Shown piece by piece: positions 1-9,785 of a stretch of 64,000 bases of DNA. The notes below the pieces were generated by a model that did no database searches, was not told the origin of the DNA, and saw only the letters and a program-made list of their open reading frames with translations. Source of the DNA: Cytidiella melzeri (Eukaryota; Basidiomycota; Agaricomycetes; Polyporales; Irpicaceae); assembly GCA_022592445.1 (NCBI GenBank), contig JABYQR010000063.1:1-64000 (forward strand). The letters are read 5' to 3'. The position numbers and the translations under genes were made by a program. Positions within the stretch are counted from its first letter, which is position 1. Every line of letters begins with the position of its first letter.

Positions 1-210
1 CCACGATCCAATCACGCAACCGAGGAGGGTACGGACTAGACTACCATCAGCCAATGAGGTGTGAACCCCGTCAGGGGCGTCGGTAGAAGCCGCTAGAGTC
101 ACTCGGAATTGCTTAGGCACCCTCTTGACAATGGTGAAAAAGTGGACTCAATGACCAAGGTGTTCGTTCAAAACTCTTTGCACGGAGTTCAAAGCAAGAA
201 GGGGGGATAA
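1..210 (+). other. 3' end of an LTR element interior with polypurine tract
   Basis: No readable protein remains here. The stretch ends in a purine run (aagaaggggggataa, 196-210) directly against the TGTCACAG start of an LTR. That is the layout of a plus-strand priming polypurine tract next to a 3' LTR, and the same aggggggtaa arrangement precedes the 3' LTR of the chromovirus at 60331. The body of the element lies outside the window. Confidence 0.55.
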
Positions 211-914
211 TGTCACAGATTTTCAATGTTTCTACAAGACTTGCCTTACCAGGCAACGGTATTATTGGGAATATTTAAGCGCTTGTCAAGCGCTTGTCCA
301 GCGCTTATCCGGTGTCTAGTTAGGCGCTTATCAGGCGCCTATTCCAGCGCTTATTCTCAGTGCCTATCAATTGATGCGCTGATGCGCCTTCTGTCTCTGA
401 TGCGCTGATGCGCTCCTTTCCTTATCTGTGTATCACATGATAGAACTCTCTGGAACCTTGTGGAACTTGCTGGAACTATGATGTCATAGTATAGAACATT
501 CCATTAGATGATGTCATAGTTCATAGAACCTTCTGGAAAAGTCTAGCCTTGTCTTAGAACAAGCCAGAACAAGTCTAGCCTTGGAGCTGGGTCATGGGGT
601 CAGGTCATGGGGACAATTGCTATTGGTTGATTATTGAAGTGGCACCACTAGGGCATAGGGCATGCTTAGTAAGGTAGATTACTTCGCTTACTCATGTAGG
701 TATTAGGGGTCTTAGGGTAGTACCTGGGGTCCTCCCCTTCATGTATATATAGAGGCACTCCTGAGGGCATATCCCCTCAGTTTTATCCACTCTGTTGATA
801 AAGGACTACCTTGTACTCTCCAGTACTTCGCTCACCACACCTCTTACACTCTATCTCACTCTACCCCTTCAAGTTTGACAACTTATCTGGTGAGTAGTAA
901 CCTTAACTGTTACA
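211..914 (+). repeat. LTR, family A (likely 3' LTR)
   Basis: A 704 bp repeat that begins TGTCACAG and ends CTGTTACA, so it has the TG...CA termini of an LTR. It contains a TATA-like run (tatatatag near 744) upstream of a CT-rich probable transcript start. Its last 296 bp recur at 7693-7987 with only scattered differences. The left part holds short internal repeats of the form gcgcttgtca/gcgcttatc (270-360). The adjoining polypurine tract suggests it is the right-hand LTR of an element extending off the left edge. Confidence 0.75.
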
Positions 915-929
915 GCATTAAGCAGACAC

Positions 930-1345
930 AAGGACAGAGATGTAAGCAGATGTTTGGCAGGAGGGCAGTGGGGACAGACTCGGGAGGCGGGCAGGGCCGC
1001 AAGGGAGTGTCCGGATGAAAGGTGGGGAGGAATATTGGCGGTGGTTAACAGGGGCAGGGCGGTTGAAGGAGCGCCAGATTGAAGGCGGGAAGGAAGTTGT
1101 GTGCGGAGTTGCACGAGTGCGTTGACAGGGGAGCGCCAGATCGAAGGCGACGGAGTGATGATGGAGAGGCACGTTGACTGACGAAGGAGCGCCACATGGA
1201 AGGCGGGAGGGAATAGTGATGGAAGGACGGAGGGGCGCAGGAGGGAAGCGAGCGGGAGCCGAGAGGGAGAGGAATTGACAAGGGAGCGCTTGAGGGAGGG
1301 CGGGAGGGCAGGAGGGCAGCGAGGAAGACAGTGACGGCGAAGCGC
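930..1345 (+). repeat. Purine-rich degenerate minisatellite
   Basis: The plus strand is almost entirely G and A, with diverged copies of ggagcgccagatcgaaggcgg near 1070, 1131 and 1187 and a weaker one near 1284, spaced roughly 55-95 bp apart. Open frames on the opposite strand (Pro/Ser/Leu-rich) come from this composition and are not read as genes. Confidence 0.55.
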
Positions 1346-2150
1346 ACTCAGTATTTATGGAGGTACTCAGTATTGATGGGATGTACACGGCAATGACAGG
1401 GGGAAGTCTGCGTTGATGGGAGATTCAAGAAGAACACACATTCTAGATCGGCCCCACGTCATTGTACTGAAAGCGAATATGTTAGGCATATGTCATGGAT
1501 ACACAAAACAAGATAAGATACACTATATTGACTGCCGCCTGCCTTTACTCTACAGGGTAATGTCTACTTTATTGGCTAGCTATTAGCTAGTATGCACTAC
1601 AGAGCAAAGTCAAGCCTGTAAGCTTGCCGAACGGCCGGGCATGACAGGCATATATGGTTTGATATGGGTGAGGTCCAGGTGAATTGAATACCTCAAATTT
1701 TGCTGTAGTTCATGAGTGAACTGCAATTGATGGGCTTACTGAGGCAGCACCAGTGCATATTTTGGCGCAGAATTTACAGCGTACATTCATGTGGGTCTAT
1801 ACTGTCAGGGAAAAATACCTGTTTGTATGCACGGCCGATGTGGCAAGAATAGGAGAAGGTATACTGTCGACGGTGGAGGCGGGCGTGACAATGCCTCGTG
1901 GGCTGAAACTCCGACCAGCGCTGACTACCAGCCAGTGACAGGGCGCTTGTGCGTGACATGCTGTGACAGTTCAGAGATTTTGGCGGGGGGAAAGTTACCT
2001 TTGTGCGGACCATTACAAGCACCTCTTCTCCCCTCCAAATATTCAAAGAAACAGACTGTCTATAGCCAAGATACTATAGTACATGACTGTGAAATCTCCA
2101 AGGGGAAAGGGGTACGGAGGAATGGGGGGACCAGAAGTGAACTAAACAGT
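1346..2150. other. Non-coding spacer
   Basis: No recognisable gene, tRNA or repeat boundary was seen. Short open frames overlap on both strands without codon pattern or family similarity. Confidence 0.4.
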
Positions 2151-2453
2151 TCACTTCTGGGTCATCAATAGTAGCCCAGAATCTGAAGGATGCTGATGCG
2201 CCAATATCTTATGAAATGACACCAGTGTTGTTTGCATGTCCATCCGTTTGATAAGATCAGCTGGATGAAGCAGACTGTGGACGTAGTCTGTGCCTGTGCG
2301 CTGTCTCTCCAAGTTGTTGTCAGGAATGAGGTTGCGGGAGGGGGTTAAATAGCTGAATTCTGCTCTGCTGACTGGGGCAGCAGACACAGTCACTGTATGG
2401 AATGTGCCAGTGACAATGACAGCAAACAAAACAAGAAAGGTTGAAAGTTGCAT
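2151..2453 (-). CDS. Small secreted protein, paralogue 1 (100 aa)
   Basis: I do not recognise the family. The start is the ATG at 2453, because the N-terminus MQLSTFLVLFAVIVTG then aligns residue for residue with the paralogue at 8642. Both have a hydrophobic signal sequence and a likely cleavage site at TVSA-AP (about residue 24). Beyond residue 50 the two proteins diverge. No cysteines are seen in the mature part, so it is not a disulfide-rich effector. The 5' UTR carries two introns: 2496-2557 (62 bp) and 2618-3441. The second is inflated by a solo LTR (see 2656-3412). A TATA-like run near 3514-3531 lies upstream on the same strand. Secretion is a strong inference; function is unknown. The C-terminal half may be degraded. 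Confidence 0.55.
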   Translation of the reverse strand: MQLSTFLVLFAVIVTGTFHTVTVSAAPVSRAEFSYLTPSRNLIPDNNLERQRTGTDYVHSLLHPADLIKRMDMQTTLVSFHKILAHQHPSDSGLLLMTQK

Positions 2454-2655
2454 GAATTTATAGGAAATTGAAGTGTGATGAGGTGGTTGGGTAAGCTGTA
2501 GGAACAGGTCAGTATGGTGACCCAAGACAAGTCTTATGGAAATGACAATGTACTCACCAATTAGCACTGAAGGTGTAGATTGTCAGAGTCAAAACAGGAA
2601 TAAGAGGATTTGGTAAGCTGTAGAAACAACTTAGTGTGGTGGCCCAAGGCAAGTG

Positions 2656-3412
2656 TGACACGGAGATGGGGCTCAACGTGACAAACAGGGACACAAGGTG
2701 GATATTGACAAGGAGGTGGTGGCAGGCGTGAAGCACAATGCTCTCACCAGCTATCAGACTTAGTTCAACTTATCTAGCCAAGTAAAGACCAAGTTAGTAT
2801 TCTGACTACCAGCTATGTAGTACAGAGGGGGTTTGCTTACCTAGTCCAGTAAAGACCAAGAGGTTAAGATGAGGGGCTAAGAGCGTACATGCAGCAGTAT
2901 ATATAGACCTCAGGGACATGCGCACAGACCATGTTAAGGGCAGGCTTTGCAAGAAGCCGTGTGAACAAAGAACGATAGCACTACCTAAAGGAGAACAATA
3001 GCTATTGTCTGGACTCTGCCAAGAACTCTACTCATGAGAGAATCTATCTAAAAGGAGACCAACTATTGTATGCCATTCCCACACCTGTGAGAACATTCTT
3101 CCATAAAGAGAGCAATAGGGAAAGAACAATAAGAGTCCATGTGAATGGTATCTATGATGTCAAACCCTAGCTATGGGCTGAGCCATGTGGTTGTAGCCAT
3201 GTGGTCTTACATAAGCTGAGTCACATGCCAGTGTGATGTAGCAGCTAGTAACGTGACCATGTAGAGCATCTCAGCCACGTGATACGGGTGCTCAATAGAC
3301 GTGCAAGTGGTTGGTGCAGAGAAGGTTGCAACTAAGTTGCAGCCCGGAGTTTTAACGATAAAAACAAGAGTTAAATTGCAAAAAATAAGGGCTAGTCGGG
3401 CCATCCATGACA
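2656..3412 (-). mobile_element. Solo LTR, family D, inside a 5' UTR intron
   Basis: Read on the minus strand it runs from TGTCATGGATGG to CTCCGTGTCA, 757 bp. It is flanked by a perfect 5 bp duplication, aagtg at 2651-2655 and aagtg at 3413-3417. It is the inverted counterpart of 4070-4827 (758 bp). Removing the LTR and one aagtg restores an intron of about 62 bp that aligns with the corresponding 51 bp intron of the paralogous gene at 8806-8856, so the insertion site is certain. Confidence 0.9.
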
Positions 3413-3441
3413 AAGTGCAAGGTGAACAACAATGTACTTAC

Positions 3442-3540
3442 CAACCAGCGCTAAAGCAATAAATGACCTGGAGTGATTGAAGGTGTACTGAGGTCCAAGG
3501 ATGGTGGCAGAGACTCTATATATCTGATATAGAGGCTGGA
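3442..3540 (-). promoter_or_regulatory. Promoter and first non-coding exon of secreted-protein gene 1
   Basis: The stretch aligns with the corresponding region of the second secreted-protein gene (8857-8960), including the donor site ggtaagt just inside 3441. A TATA-like run (tatatatctgatata, about 3515-3532) lies just upstream, reading toward the gene. Its conservation between paralogues while the coding ends diverge suggests a kept regulatory unit. Confidence 0.5.
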
Positions 3541-4069
3541 AATGTCTTGTGCCAAATTCTCAGTTTTGATCAGTGTAAAACCTTTTCAGATCTGCATTAC
3601 GTTGGCCCTGTGTGTTTGCAAAAGAAAGTGAAATTTCATATTTTTGTACATGCTGAAACATCAAGGGTTCTGCTGATACACATGGAAACTGTTGGACATG
3701 CATCAGACTCAAACACAGGCATATTCTCATGGACGCTGCTCACGAGCTTTAAGTTTTTGTTTGTGTGAGATTTGTGCTCAAGTTCTTGTCTGCATTTGTG
3801 TTAGTGTGTGTTTCTGTCTTGTCCTAGAGGGCGGTTGCCCTTGCCAACTAGCATCTTTTCCTCTCATCTGCCTTGCTCTTTACGAGTCTGCAGCCTTTCT
3901 CTTGGATAGGAACACAGCAGCACCTCCTGTTTTATCTAGCCCCTTGGTCTCCTGGTCTACCTTGCATCTGTATCCAGAACACTGCCCTCTTTCTGACCAT
4001 GTATGATGTGTATTCAAGATGTCAAGTCATGTTTGATTGGTTGCTCAGAAACTATCTGATCAGATGAGC

Positions 4070-4827
4070 TGTCATGGATGGCCTGACTAGCCCTTAATTT
4101 TTGCAATTTACCTCTGGTTTTTTATCTGTAAAACTCCGGGCTACAACCTAGTTTCAATTCTCTTTGCATAAACTCCTTTGCACGTCTATTAAGCGCCCGT
4201 ATCACGTGGCTTAGACGCTCCACATGGTCACATTACTTGCTACTACGTCACACTGGCATGTGACTTAGCTTAAGTAAGACCACATGGCTACAAGCACATG
4301 GCTCAGCCCATAGCTAGGGTTTGACGTCATAGATACTGTCCACATGGGCTCCTTATTGTTCTTTCCTTATTGTTCTCTTTATGGAAGGATGTTCTCACAG
4401 GTGTGGGAATGGAATACAATAGTTGGTCTCCTTTTAGATAGATTCTCTCACGGGTAGAGTTCTTGGCAAGGTCTAGACAATAGCTATTGTTCTCCTTTAG
4501 GTAGTTCTTTTGTTCTTCGTTCACATGGCTTCTTGCAAAGCCTGCCCTCAACATGGTCTGTGCGCAGGTCCCTGAAGTCTATATAAGATGCTGCATGTAC
4601 GCTCCTAGCCCCTCATCTCGACCTCTTGGTCTTTACTGGGCTAGGTAAGCAACCCCCTCTTGTACTACATAGCTGGTAGTAACAATACTAACTTGGTCTT
4701 TACTGGGCTAGATATCTGTATAAGGTTTATAGCTGGTGAGAGCATTGTGCTATGCGCCTGCCACCACCTCGTCGTCGTCTTCCACTCCGTGTCCCTAGTC
4801 GTTACGTCAAGCTCCGTCTCCGTGACA
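4070..4827 (+). mobile_element. Solo LTR, family D
   Basis: 758 bp, from TGTCATGGATGG to CTCCGTGACA, with perfect target-site duplication tgagc at 4065-4069 and 4828-4832. It lies in inverted orientation to the copy at 2656-3412, with 657 bp between them. A TATA-like tatataag is near 4581. No internal element sequence remains, as expected from LTR-LTR recombination. Confidence 0.9.
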
Positions 4828-5305
4828 TGAGCAGTGTTCTCTGTGTTTCACACCCTTTTTGCCTTTGCTCCTTGTTTCACCTTGCACTGCCCTCTTGCCT
4901 TGCCTTGTTTTCATCCAGACTCTTGGTTTCATATGGTCTTTGTAGCTCAGTATCGATAAACACTGTGTTTTGTCAGACAGTGCACCAACTCGAGAGATGA
5001 ATTAGGAAGGAGAAAGGGGGCACTGATGCGCCCAAGATTGACGGGTTACTATACACAGACTATCCACCATGATTGAGATACTTTGAATAAAAGGTTTCAG
5101 ACTGGTACAGAGAAACCTATCTGTTGTTAATTCTGTATCAGGTATGCATGTTGCATTGTGCAATCAACCTGTTGTTGACTCTGTACCAGACTTGTCATAT
5201 TGACAGATTATGAGCCCCATCTTAGCGTAAAACTGCATAAGATTTTTGCATCACTCTTTATCACTGCTGTATTCAGTTTCTACCCTTGTCTACCCAATTC
5301 ATTGC

Positions 5306-5595
5306 TGTTGTGAATGGCCCGACTTGCCCTTATTTATTGCATTTTACCTCTGGTGTTCACCTTACAACCCAGTTGCAACCTGGCTGCAACCTCTTTGCAA
5401 CCCCCTCACATGTCTATTAAGTGCCTGTATCACGTGGCTTAGATGCTCTACATGGTTGCTTTACTTGCTGCTACGTTACACTGGCATGTGACTCAGCTTA
5501 TGTAAGACCATATGGCTACAACCACATGGCTCGGCCCATAGCTAGGGTTTGACATCATAGCTACTGTTCACATGGACTCCTATTGTTCTTTTGTA
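5306..5595 (+). repeat. Truncated family-D LTR (left part)
   Basis: It aligns with the first 280-290 bp of 4070-4827 (for example the cacgtggcttagatgctc and ggcccatagctagggtttga blocks) and then breaks into gag-like coding sequence. No right-hand LTR end follows, so this is a truncated or rearranged copy. The junction at about 5595 could be a recombination breakpoint. Confidence 0.75.
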
Positions 5596-5596
5596 C

Positions 5597-6065
5597 ATGG
5601 AGTTGTGGATCAAGAAGCTGATGAAGGGTCAGATGATGGGAACGTGGGAAGAGTTTGAGCATGAACTCAGGGTGCAATACGGGCAATGGGACAACAAGGA
5701 AGGCACTCAAAAGGAGCTCAATGCCTTGTTCAATAACACAGATCTGGCACATAAGAACTTCGTCGATTACGCGGAACACTTCCGTACACTCGGCAGACTC
5801 TCAGGATATGAAGACAACTTGCTTATTTACAAGCTCAAGCATGTCATCAAAAAGATATGAGGCTCGTCATGACTGGGAAAGACAAGCATCAAATCCCTAC
5901 TACATGGCCTCAATTCCTTGACCTCCTGCTGGACATCTACAAGAAGGTCTATCCTGAGAAAGCATAAGGCCAGATCTTTGCAAAGGAGAAAGACACATCA
6001 ACGCCTATGGAGGTGGACGTGGTGGACAAGAAGAAGAAGAAGAACAACAAGTGGAACAATTGAAG
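5597..6065 (+). pseudogene. Ty3/gypsy gag fragment, frameshifted
   Basis: The open part (5597-5860) reads as the middle of a retrotransposon Gag capsid domain: WEEFEHELRVQYG, then a Lys/Leu-rich helix, then FVDYAEHFRTLGRLSGYED. That is the usual Gag spacing of a W..F...L...Y motif followed by a F..Y...F segment. After position 5856 the frame shifts by one base. The continuation (PQFLDLLLDIYKKVYPEK, then a MEVD motif and a Lys run) carries stops at about 5964 and 6061. No polymerase follows. It is flanked by broken LTRs of other families, so this is dead, nested debris. Confidence 0.75.
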
Positions 6066-6120
6066 TGGAAGCCATAGACCTATACCATTCAGCGCTCATT
6101 GTTGTAGACAGTGAGTGCGG

Positions 6121-6300
6121 TGTCACAAACACGTGCACTTTTTCCCCTTACTTTCCTTTTTATTTTCCTTATCTTATCTTATTGATGGCACATGGCTCCT
6201 GCATGTGATCAAGTACATGTGACAGACTGGTCACATGATCATAGAAGGTACTGGAACAATGTGAAACATTGTAGAACATCACATCATAGCACACCATATG
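6121..6300 (+). repeat. Family-C LTR, left fragment
   Basis: It starts TGTCACAAACACG and contains the ccttatcttatcttat and gtgacagactggtcacatgatcatag blocks that occur in reverse complement at 63830-64000. It stops abruptly at 6300, where a family-B LTR begins, so the B element interrupts or abuts it. Confidence 0.7.
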
Positions 6301-7692
6301 TGACATGGATAGTCCAACAGAGACCAGATTTTTTCACCACGGTTAAGATCTAGACTCGGGATTGGGAAATGCGTAAGGCCAAAGATTGGCAAAGGTGTAG
6401 GAATTGGAATTGGGGAATTGGGGAGTGAGTTGTTGGCTTCAACTAAGTAAGTTGCGCCTCTCGTGAATCCTCGGAACTCGGATTTGGACTTAGCAAGATC
6501 AAAGGTTTGACCTCAGGATTGGAGGTCGAACAGGACAAGAGTTGGGATTGGTGGAAGAACAGAAGTCGGGCAACAAGAAGTAGGACTGCTTCAGCTAGTG
6601 AAGTAGAACGAAGGAGATCAGAAGTAGGGGAATCTAATTTGATATTCAAACTTAAACCTCTACTGTACAAGTTGTATCTACTTATATACTACTAGAAGTT
6701 GCAAGTCTGATAAGTGTACATGTGTAACTGAGAGATAAGGGAAGAGTGATCAAGTGAGGTAATAGGAGTCAGAGGGAAATCAGAGAAAGGTAACAAAGGG
6801 AATAGCTGTAAGTAACAGGACCAATGATGTGTCAAGCATGAGGAGGATCAGAGTATAGTCGGAGATGTGATATGTGACATGCAGACGTGTGCCTGTATGG
6901 AGATAAGGAAACCAGATGTTTGGTACCGATCATGTGGTCCGATCAGATCGTAATAACCACTGTCACAAGGTTACAGTATCAGGCGCCTATCTAGAGTGCT
7001 TATTTTCCGGCTACAATTGTTACCAGACCCAACCCTAACCCGGGTCACGTGACATCCTGCCTTATTTATCAATAGTCCAGACCCAAACCCTAGACTCAAT
7101 CTGGAGCGGTTCCAGATCAACCTAGGCTATTGTTCTATTGTTCCACTTCCATTCTTAGGGATTCCCCCAGTTCTTCTTGTCCTATTGTCTTTTGTCTATT
7201 GTCTTTTGTCTATTGTTAGGGATTCCCCAGGGATTTCCCCAGTTTCTATTGTTCTATTGTTCCTATTCTATTGTTCTATTGTTCTATTGTTCTAGCTCTA
7301 TTGTTCTACGTACCCTGGTCCTTGACAGTTACTCAGGTCCTTGACAGTTACCCTGGTCCCTTATTGTTCTATTGTTACTCCAGTCCCTAGTGTGGGAACT
7401 TGCGCATAGACCACCCAGCCACAGTATATATAGTAGACCTCACCCTCCCTAGCTCTGCATCTTGACCTCTTCGTCATTTGCACTGCCAGGTGAGTTACTC
7501 AATGTAACCTAGTATAAGCTTGATATTAACTCTGTCATTTGCACTGCTAGTATCCGGCCTCTGTGCCTGCTTGCCTGCTTATCATTGACTTTGACCTCGT
7601 TGTCGTTGTTGGAGATCTACTTCCACTTCCACTTCCCTTCCTCTTCACCCTTGTTTAGGGTTTATCAGCATAGCAGCAGTCGCTCCGCAACA
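6301..7692 (+). repeat. Family-B LTR carrying an internal insertion
   Basis: It begins TGACATGGATAGTCC and ends GTCGCTCCGCAACA, matching the two LTRs of the chromovirus at 53264-54004 and 60331-61053. Compared with them it carries about 620 extra bases after position 6340. It contains the same taaccctaacccgggtcacgtgac block, tandem ctattgttc units (7127-7300), a TATA-like tatatatag near 7427 and the gtgagt motif downstream. No matching target duplication was found at its ends. Confidence 0.8.
6341..6958. mobile_element. Putative short TIR element inserted in the family-B LTR
   Basis: This is the extra segment relative to the two other family-B LTRs. It starts GGTTAAGATCTAG and ends GATCGTAATAACC, so its ends are weakly inverted (GGTTA...GATCT at one end, AGATC...TAACC at the other). 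Both sides are flanked by the dinucleotide ac. It encodes no protein. A non-autonomous DNA element is the simplest reading, but the inverted ends are short. Confidence 0.4.
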
Positions 7693-7987
7693 GCTATTGG
7701 TTGATTATTGAAGTGGCACCACTAGGGCATAGGGCATGCTTAGTAAGGTCAATTACTTTGCTTAATCATGTAGGTATTAGGGTCTTAGGGTAGCACCTGG
7801 GGTCCTCCCCTTCATGTATATATAGAGGCACTCCTGAGGGCATATCACCTCAGTCTTATCTACTCTGTTGATCAAGGACTACCTCGTACTCTCCAGTAAT
7901 CACTCTCACCAACACTCTACTCTCTATGTCACAACCTTCCCCTCAAGCTCAACAACTTATCTGGTGAGTGTAACCTTAACTGTTACA
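7693..7987 (+). repeat. Family-A LTR, right fragment
   Basis: Aligns end to end with 619-914 of the family-A LTR (gctattggttgattattg to cttaactgttaca). It is joined without a spacer to the end of the family-B LTR at 7692, so B and A remnants are fused. Confidence 0.85.
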
Positions 7988-8072
7988 GAACAACAGGGTT
8001 ACATGTTGCAACAGCTCGAAGCACTGGCATGCACTTGAATAATTCTTCATTCCTCAGAAATTGTAAATCTAT

Positions 8073-8642
8073 CTAAAAACACAAGGCAGCATACGCAAGT
8101 TCCTGAAGATGATTTTTGAACACATTGTCCCTGTGCATGCAATAATCCTTAGGCCCTTTTCCCCTCTGTTCTTTCTTCTGCTGTTTTTTCTTGTTCTTCT
8201 CCTGCTGTTTCTTCTTCTTCTTCTGCTGTTTCTCGTTCTTCTTCTGCCATTTCTTGGCATCATACTCAACCATATCAAGTTGGAATTGGTACCAAGCCTG
8301 ATCTATGTCGTCACTGTACCTTTCAGGGTGCAGGGCATGCATAAATTTTGCATGTAGCTTGAAAAGTGGCGGATATTGCGGATTCAGTAACTCATGAGGT
8401 GATGCTGATTCTGCTGCCATGTTTCTCTGTTTAGTATGAACAACTAGACAAAGCAGACTAGAAAATTTACCCCTGCCTGTCCATTGATTCTTCTGTTGTT
8501 TTTCAAAGTTGTTGTTGTAGTTGTGGGCAGAAGGTGAATAGCTGGATTCTGGCCTGCCGTATGGGGCAGCAGACACAGTCATTGTATGAAATGTGCTGGT
8601 GAAAATGGCAGCGAATATGAGAAGAAAGGTTGAGAATTGCAT
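8073..8642 (-). CDS. Small secreted protein, paralogue 2, with Lys/Gln-rich tail (189 aa)
   Basis: Family not recognised. The ATG at 8642 gives MQFSTFLLIFAAIFTSTFHT, a clear signal sequence matching paralogue 1, with likely cleavage at TVSA-AP. A short Asn/Ser-rich linker follows, then a helical middle (HAKFMHALHPERYSDDIDQ, then AWYQFQLDMVEYDAKKW). Next comes a tract of about 35 residues that is almost only Lys, Gln and Asn, and finally a short tail containing CMHRD and ending AALCF. The basic tract could bind nucleic acid or act as a nuclear signal; that is inference. The 5' UTR introns at 8685-8746 and 8806-8856 lie at the same places as in paralogue 1. A possible intron at about 8422-8465 would break the frame, so I left the ORF unspliced. 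Confidence 0.6.
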   Translation of the reverse strand: MQFSTFLLIFAAIFTSTFHTMTVSAAPYGRPESSYSPSAHNYNNNFEKQQKNQWTGRGKFSSLLCLVVHTKQRNMAAESASPHELLNPQYPPLFKLHAKFMHALHPERYSDDIDQAWYQFQLDMVEYDAKKWQKKNEKQQKKKKKQQEKNKKKQQKKEQRGKGPKDYCMHRDNVFKNHLQELAYAALCF

Positions 8643-8684
8643 GATGGTATAGGACAAGAAAGTGTGGTGAACTGATCAGCTAAG

Positions 8685-8960
8685 CTATAGAAACAAGTAA
8701 GAATGGTACCCCAAGACAATGGCAATGTGATTGAACATGTACTTACAGATTGGCACTAGAGGGGCAAGATGTCTGGGCCAAAGGGTAATCAGAGAGTTTG
8801 GTAAGCTGTAGGTGCAACTCAGTATGGTAACCCATGGCAAGTGCAAATGGACTTACCAGCCAGTGCTAGAGTGATAGAATGACCTGGATCAATGGAAGTG
8901 TGCTGAGGTGCAAGGGCAGTTGCAAGGTGCTTTTTATCTCCAAGAATATAGGAGCTGAGA
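8685..8960 (-). promoter_or_regulatory. Spliced 5' leader and promoter of secreted-protein gene 2
   Basis: Two leader introns with canonical gtaagt...ag ends (8806-8856 and 8685-8746) match those of paralogue 1 in position and flanking sequence. The upstream segment (8857-8960) aligns with 3442-3545. This long conserved non-coding stretch is better preserved between the copies than the C-terminal coding region. Confidence 0.5.
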
Positions 8961-9484
8961 ATGTCTTAGGTCACTCCTGTGCTGCCAGGTATCAGTTCTG
9001 ATTGACTCGGGATCTTTGAAACTTGTGTCACATTGCCCCTGTCTGTCAGGTAACAGTGTAGAGCATGTTACACTGCATTGCAGAACAAAGTGCAGTTTCA
9101 CATTTGTTGTGTGTGCTACTAGGACACCCAGGTCCTGCCATACTAATAGGGTTATTACATTGACAACTGAGCATGGTTGCCATGACTGGATTACTTGGTG
9201 GTGGCGATCGGCTACTGCTTGTTTCCAATTGAAACTGCACTTTTGAGAATAAAATATTCTACAAAGCAGTGTACATGTGTTTAAAACCGTTTCACATCAT
9301 CTTCGCGAGCTGTCACAGTCGAGCTCATCATGTGACAACTGCAGACGGTGTTCTGCACATGCACTGGCTCTCGTACACAGCCAGTGTTTGTATCAACAGT
9401 TGAAACTGCCGCTACTTCTGTGGCACGGCTAGCGCGATATCCAGGACCCAAACACCAAAGAACATGATGCCGTATCCAACGTCT

Positions 9485-9785
9485 CCACAACAACACCGCT
9501 CTGTGCTGCGTTACAGGCTGGACAGCCCGACGATAGTACGTCCTTTCCCTTTTGCATCTATACACACCAATTGCAGAAAAGACACCCACATTCCTCGCGT
9601 ACGTACACATTGAACGCCTGAAGGGTAAGGTCGCAACGGCTGTAGAAATTAGTGGCTGTGGATATGTCTTTGAGAACCCTAGGAGCATAGAAATCTGCAA
9701 TCATGTCTCTCGGCTCTCTCCGACTCAACACCGCTATCCCTTGCGTTTCGCAACTCACGCGCAGTACTCCGTCAAAACACCGTGA
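9485..9785 (+). pseudogene. Relic of a CRN/RHS-type NTPase (P-loop region)
   Basis: Read on the plus strand, AGQPDD, then an intron (about 9505-9546), then KTPTFLAYVHIERLKGK and VATAVEISGCGYVFEN. This lines up with the intact gene at 50485-52164 (TGQPGIG, intron, KSSFLAYVLVHRLQHK, LPTAVERAGSGFVLF), and the intron falls at the same point of the P-loop. The P-loop glycines are lost, the frame closes at 9785 and nothing similar follows. It is therefore a degraded fragment of a second CRN-type gene in the opposite orientation to the intact one. Confidence 0.6.

Noticed and set aside
869..1388. Long overlapping ORFs on the minus strand
   Set aside because: They arise from the purine-rich minisatellite (Pro/Ser/Leu-rich translations) with no family similarity.
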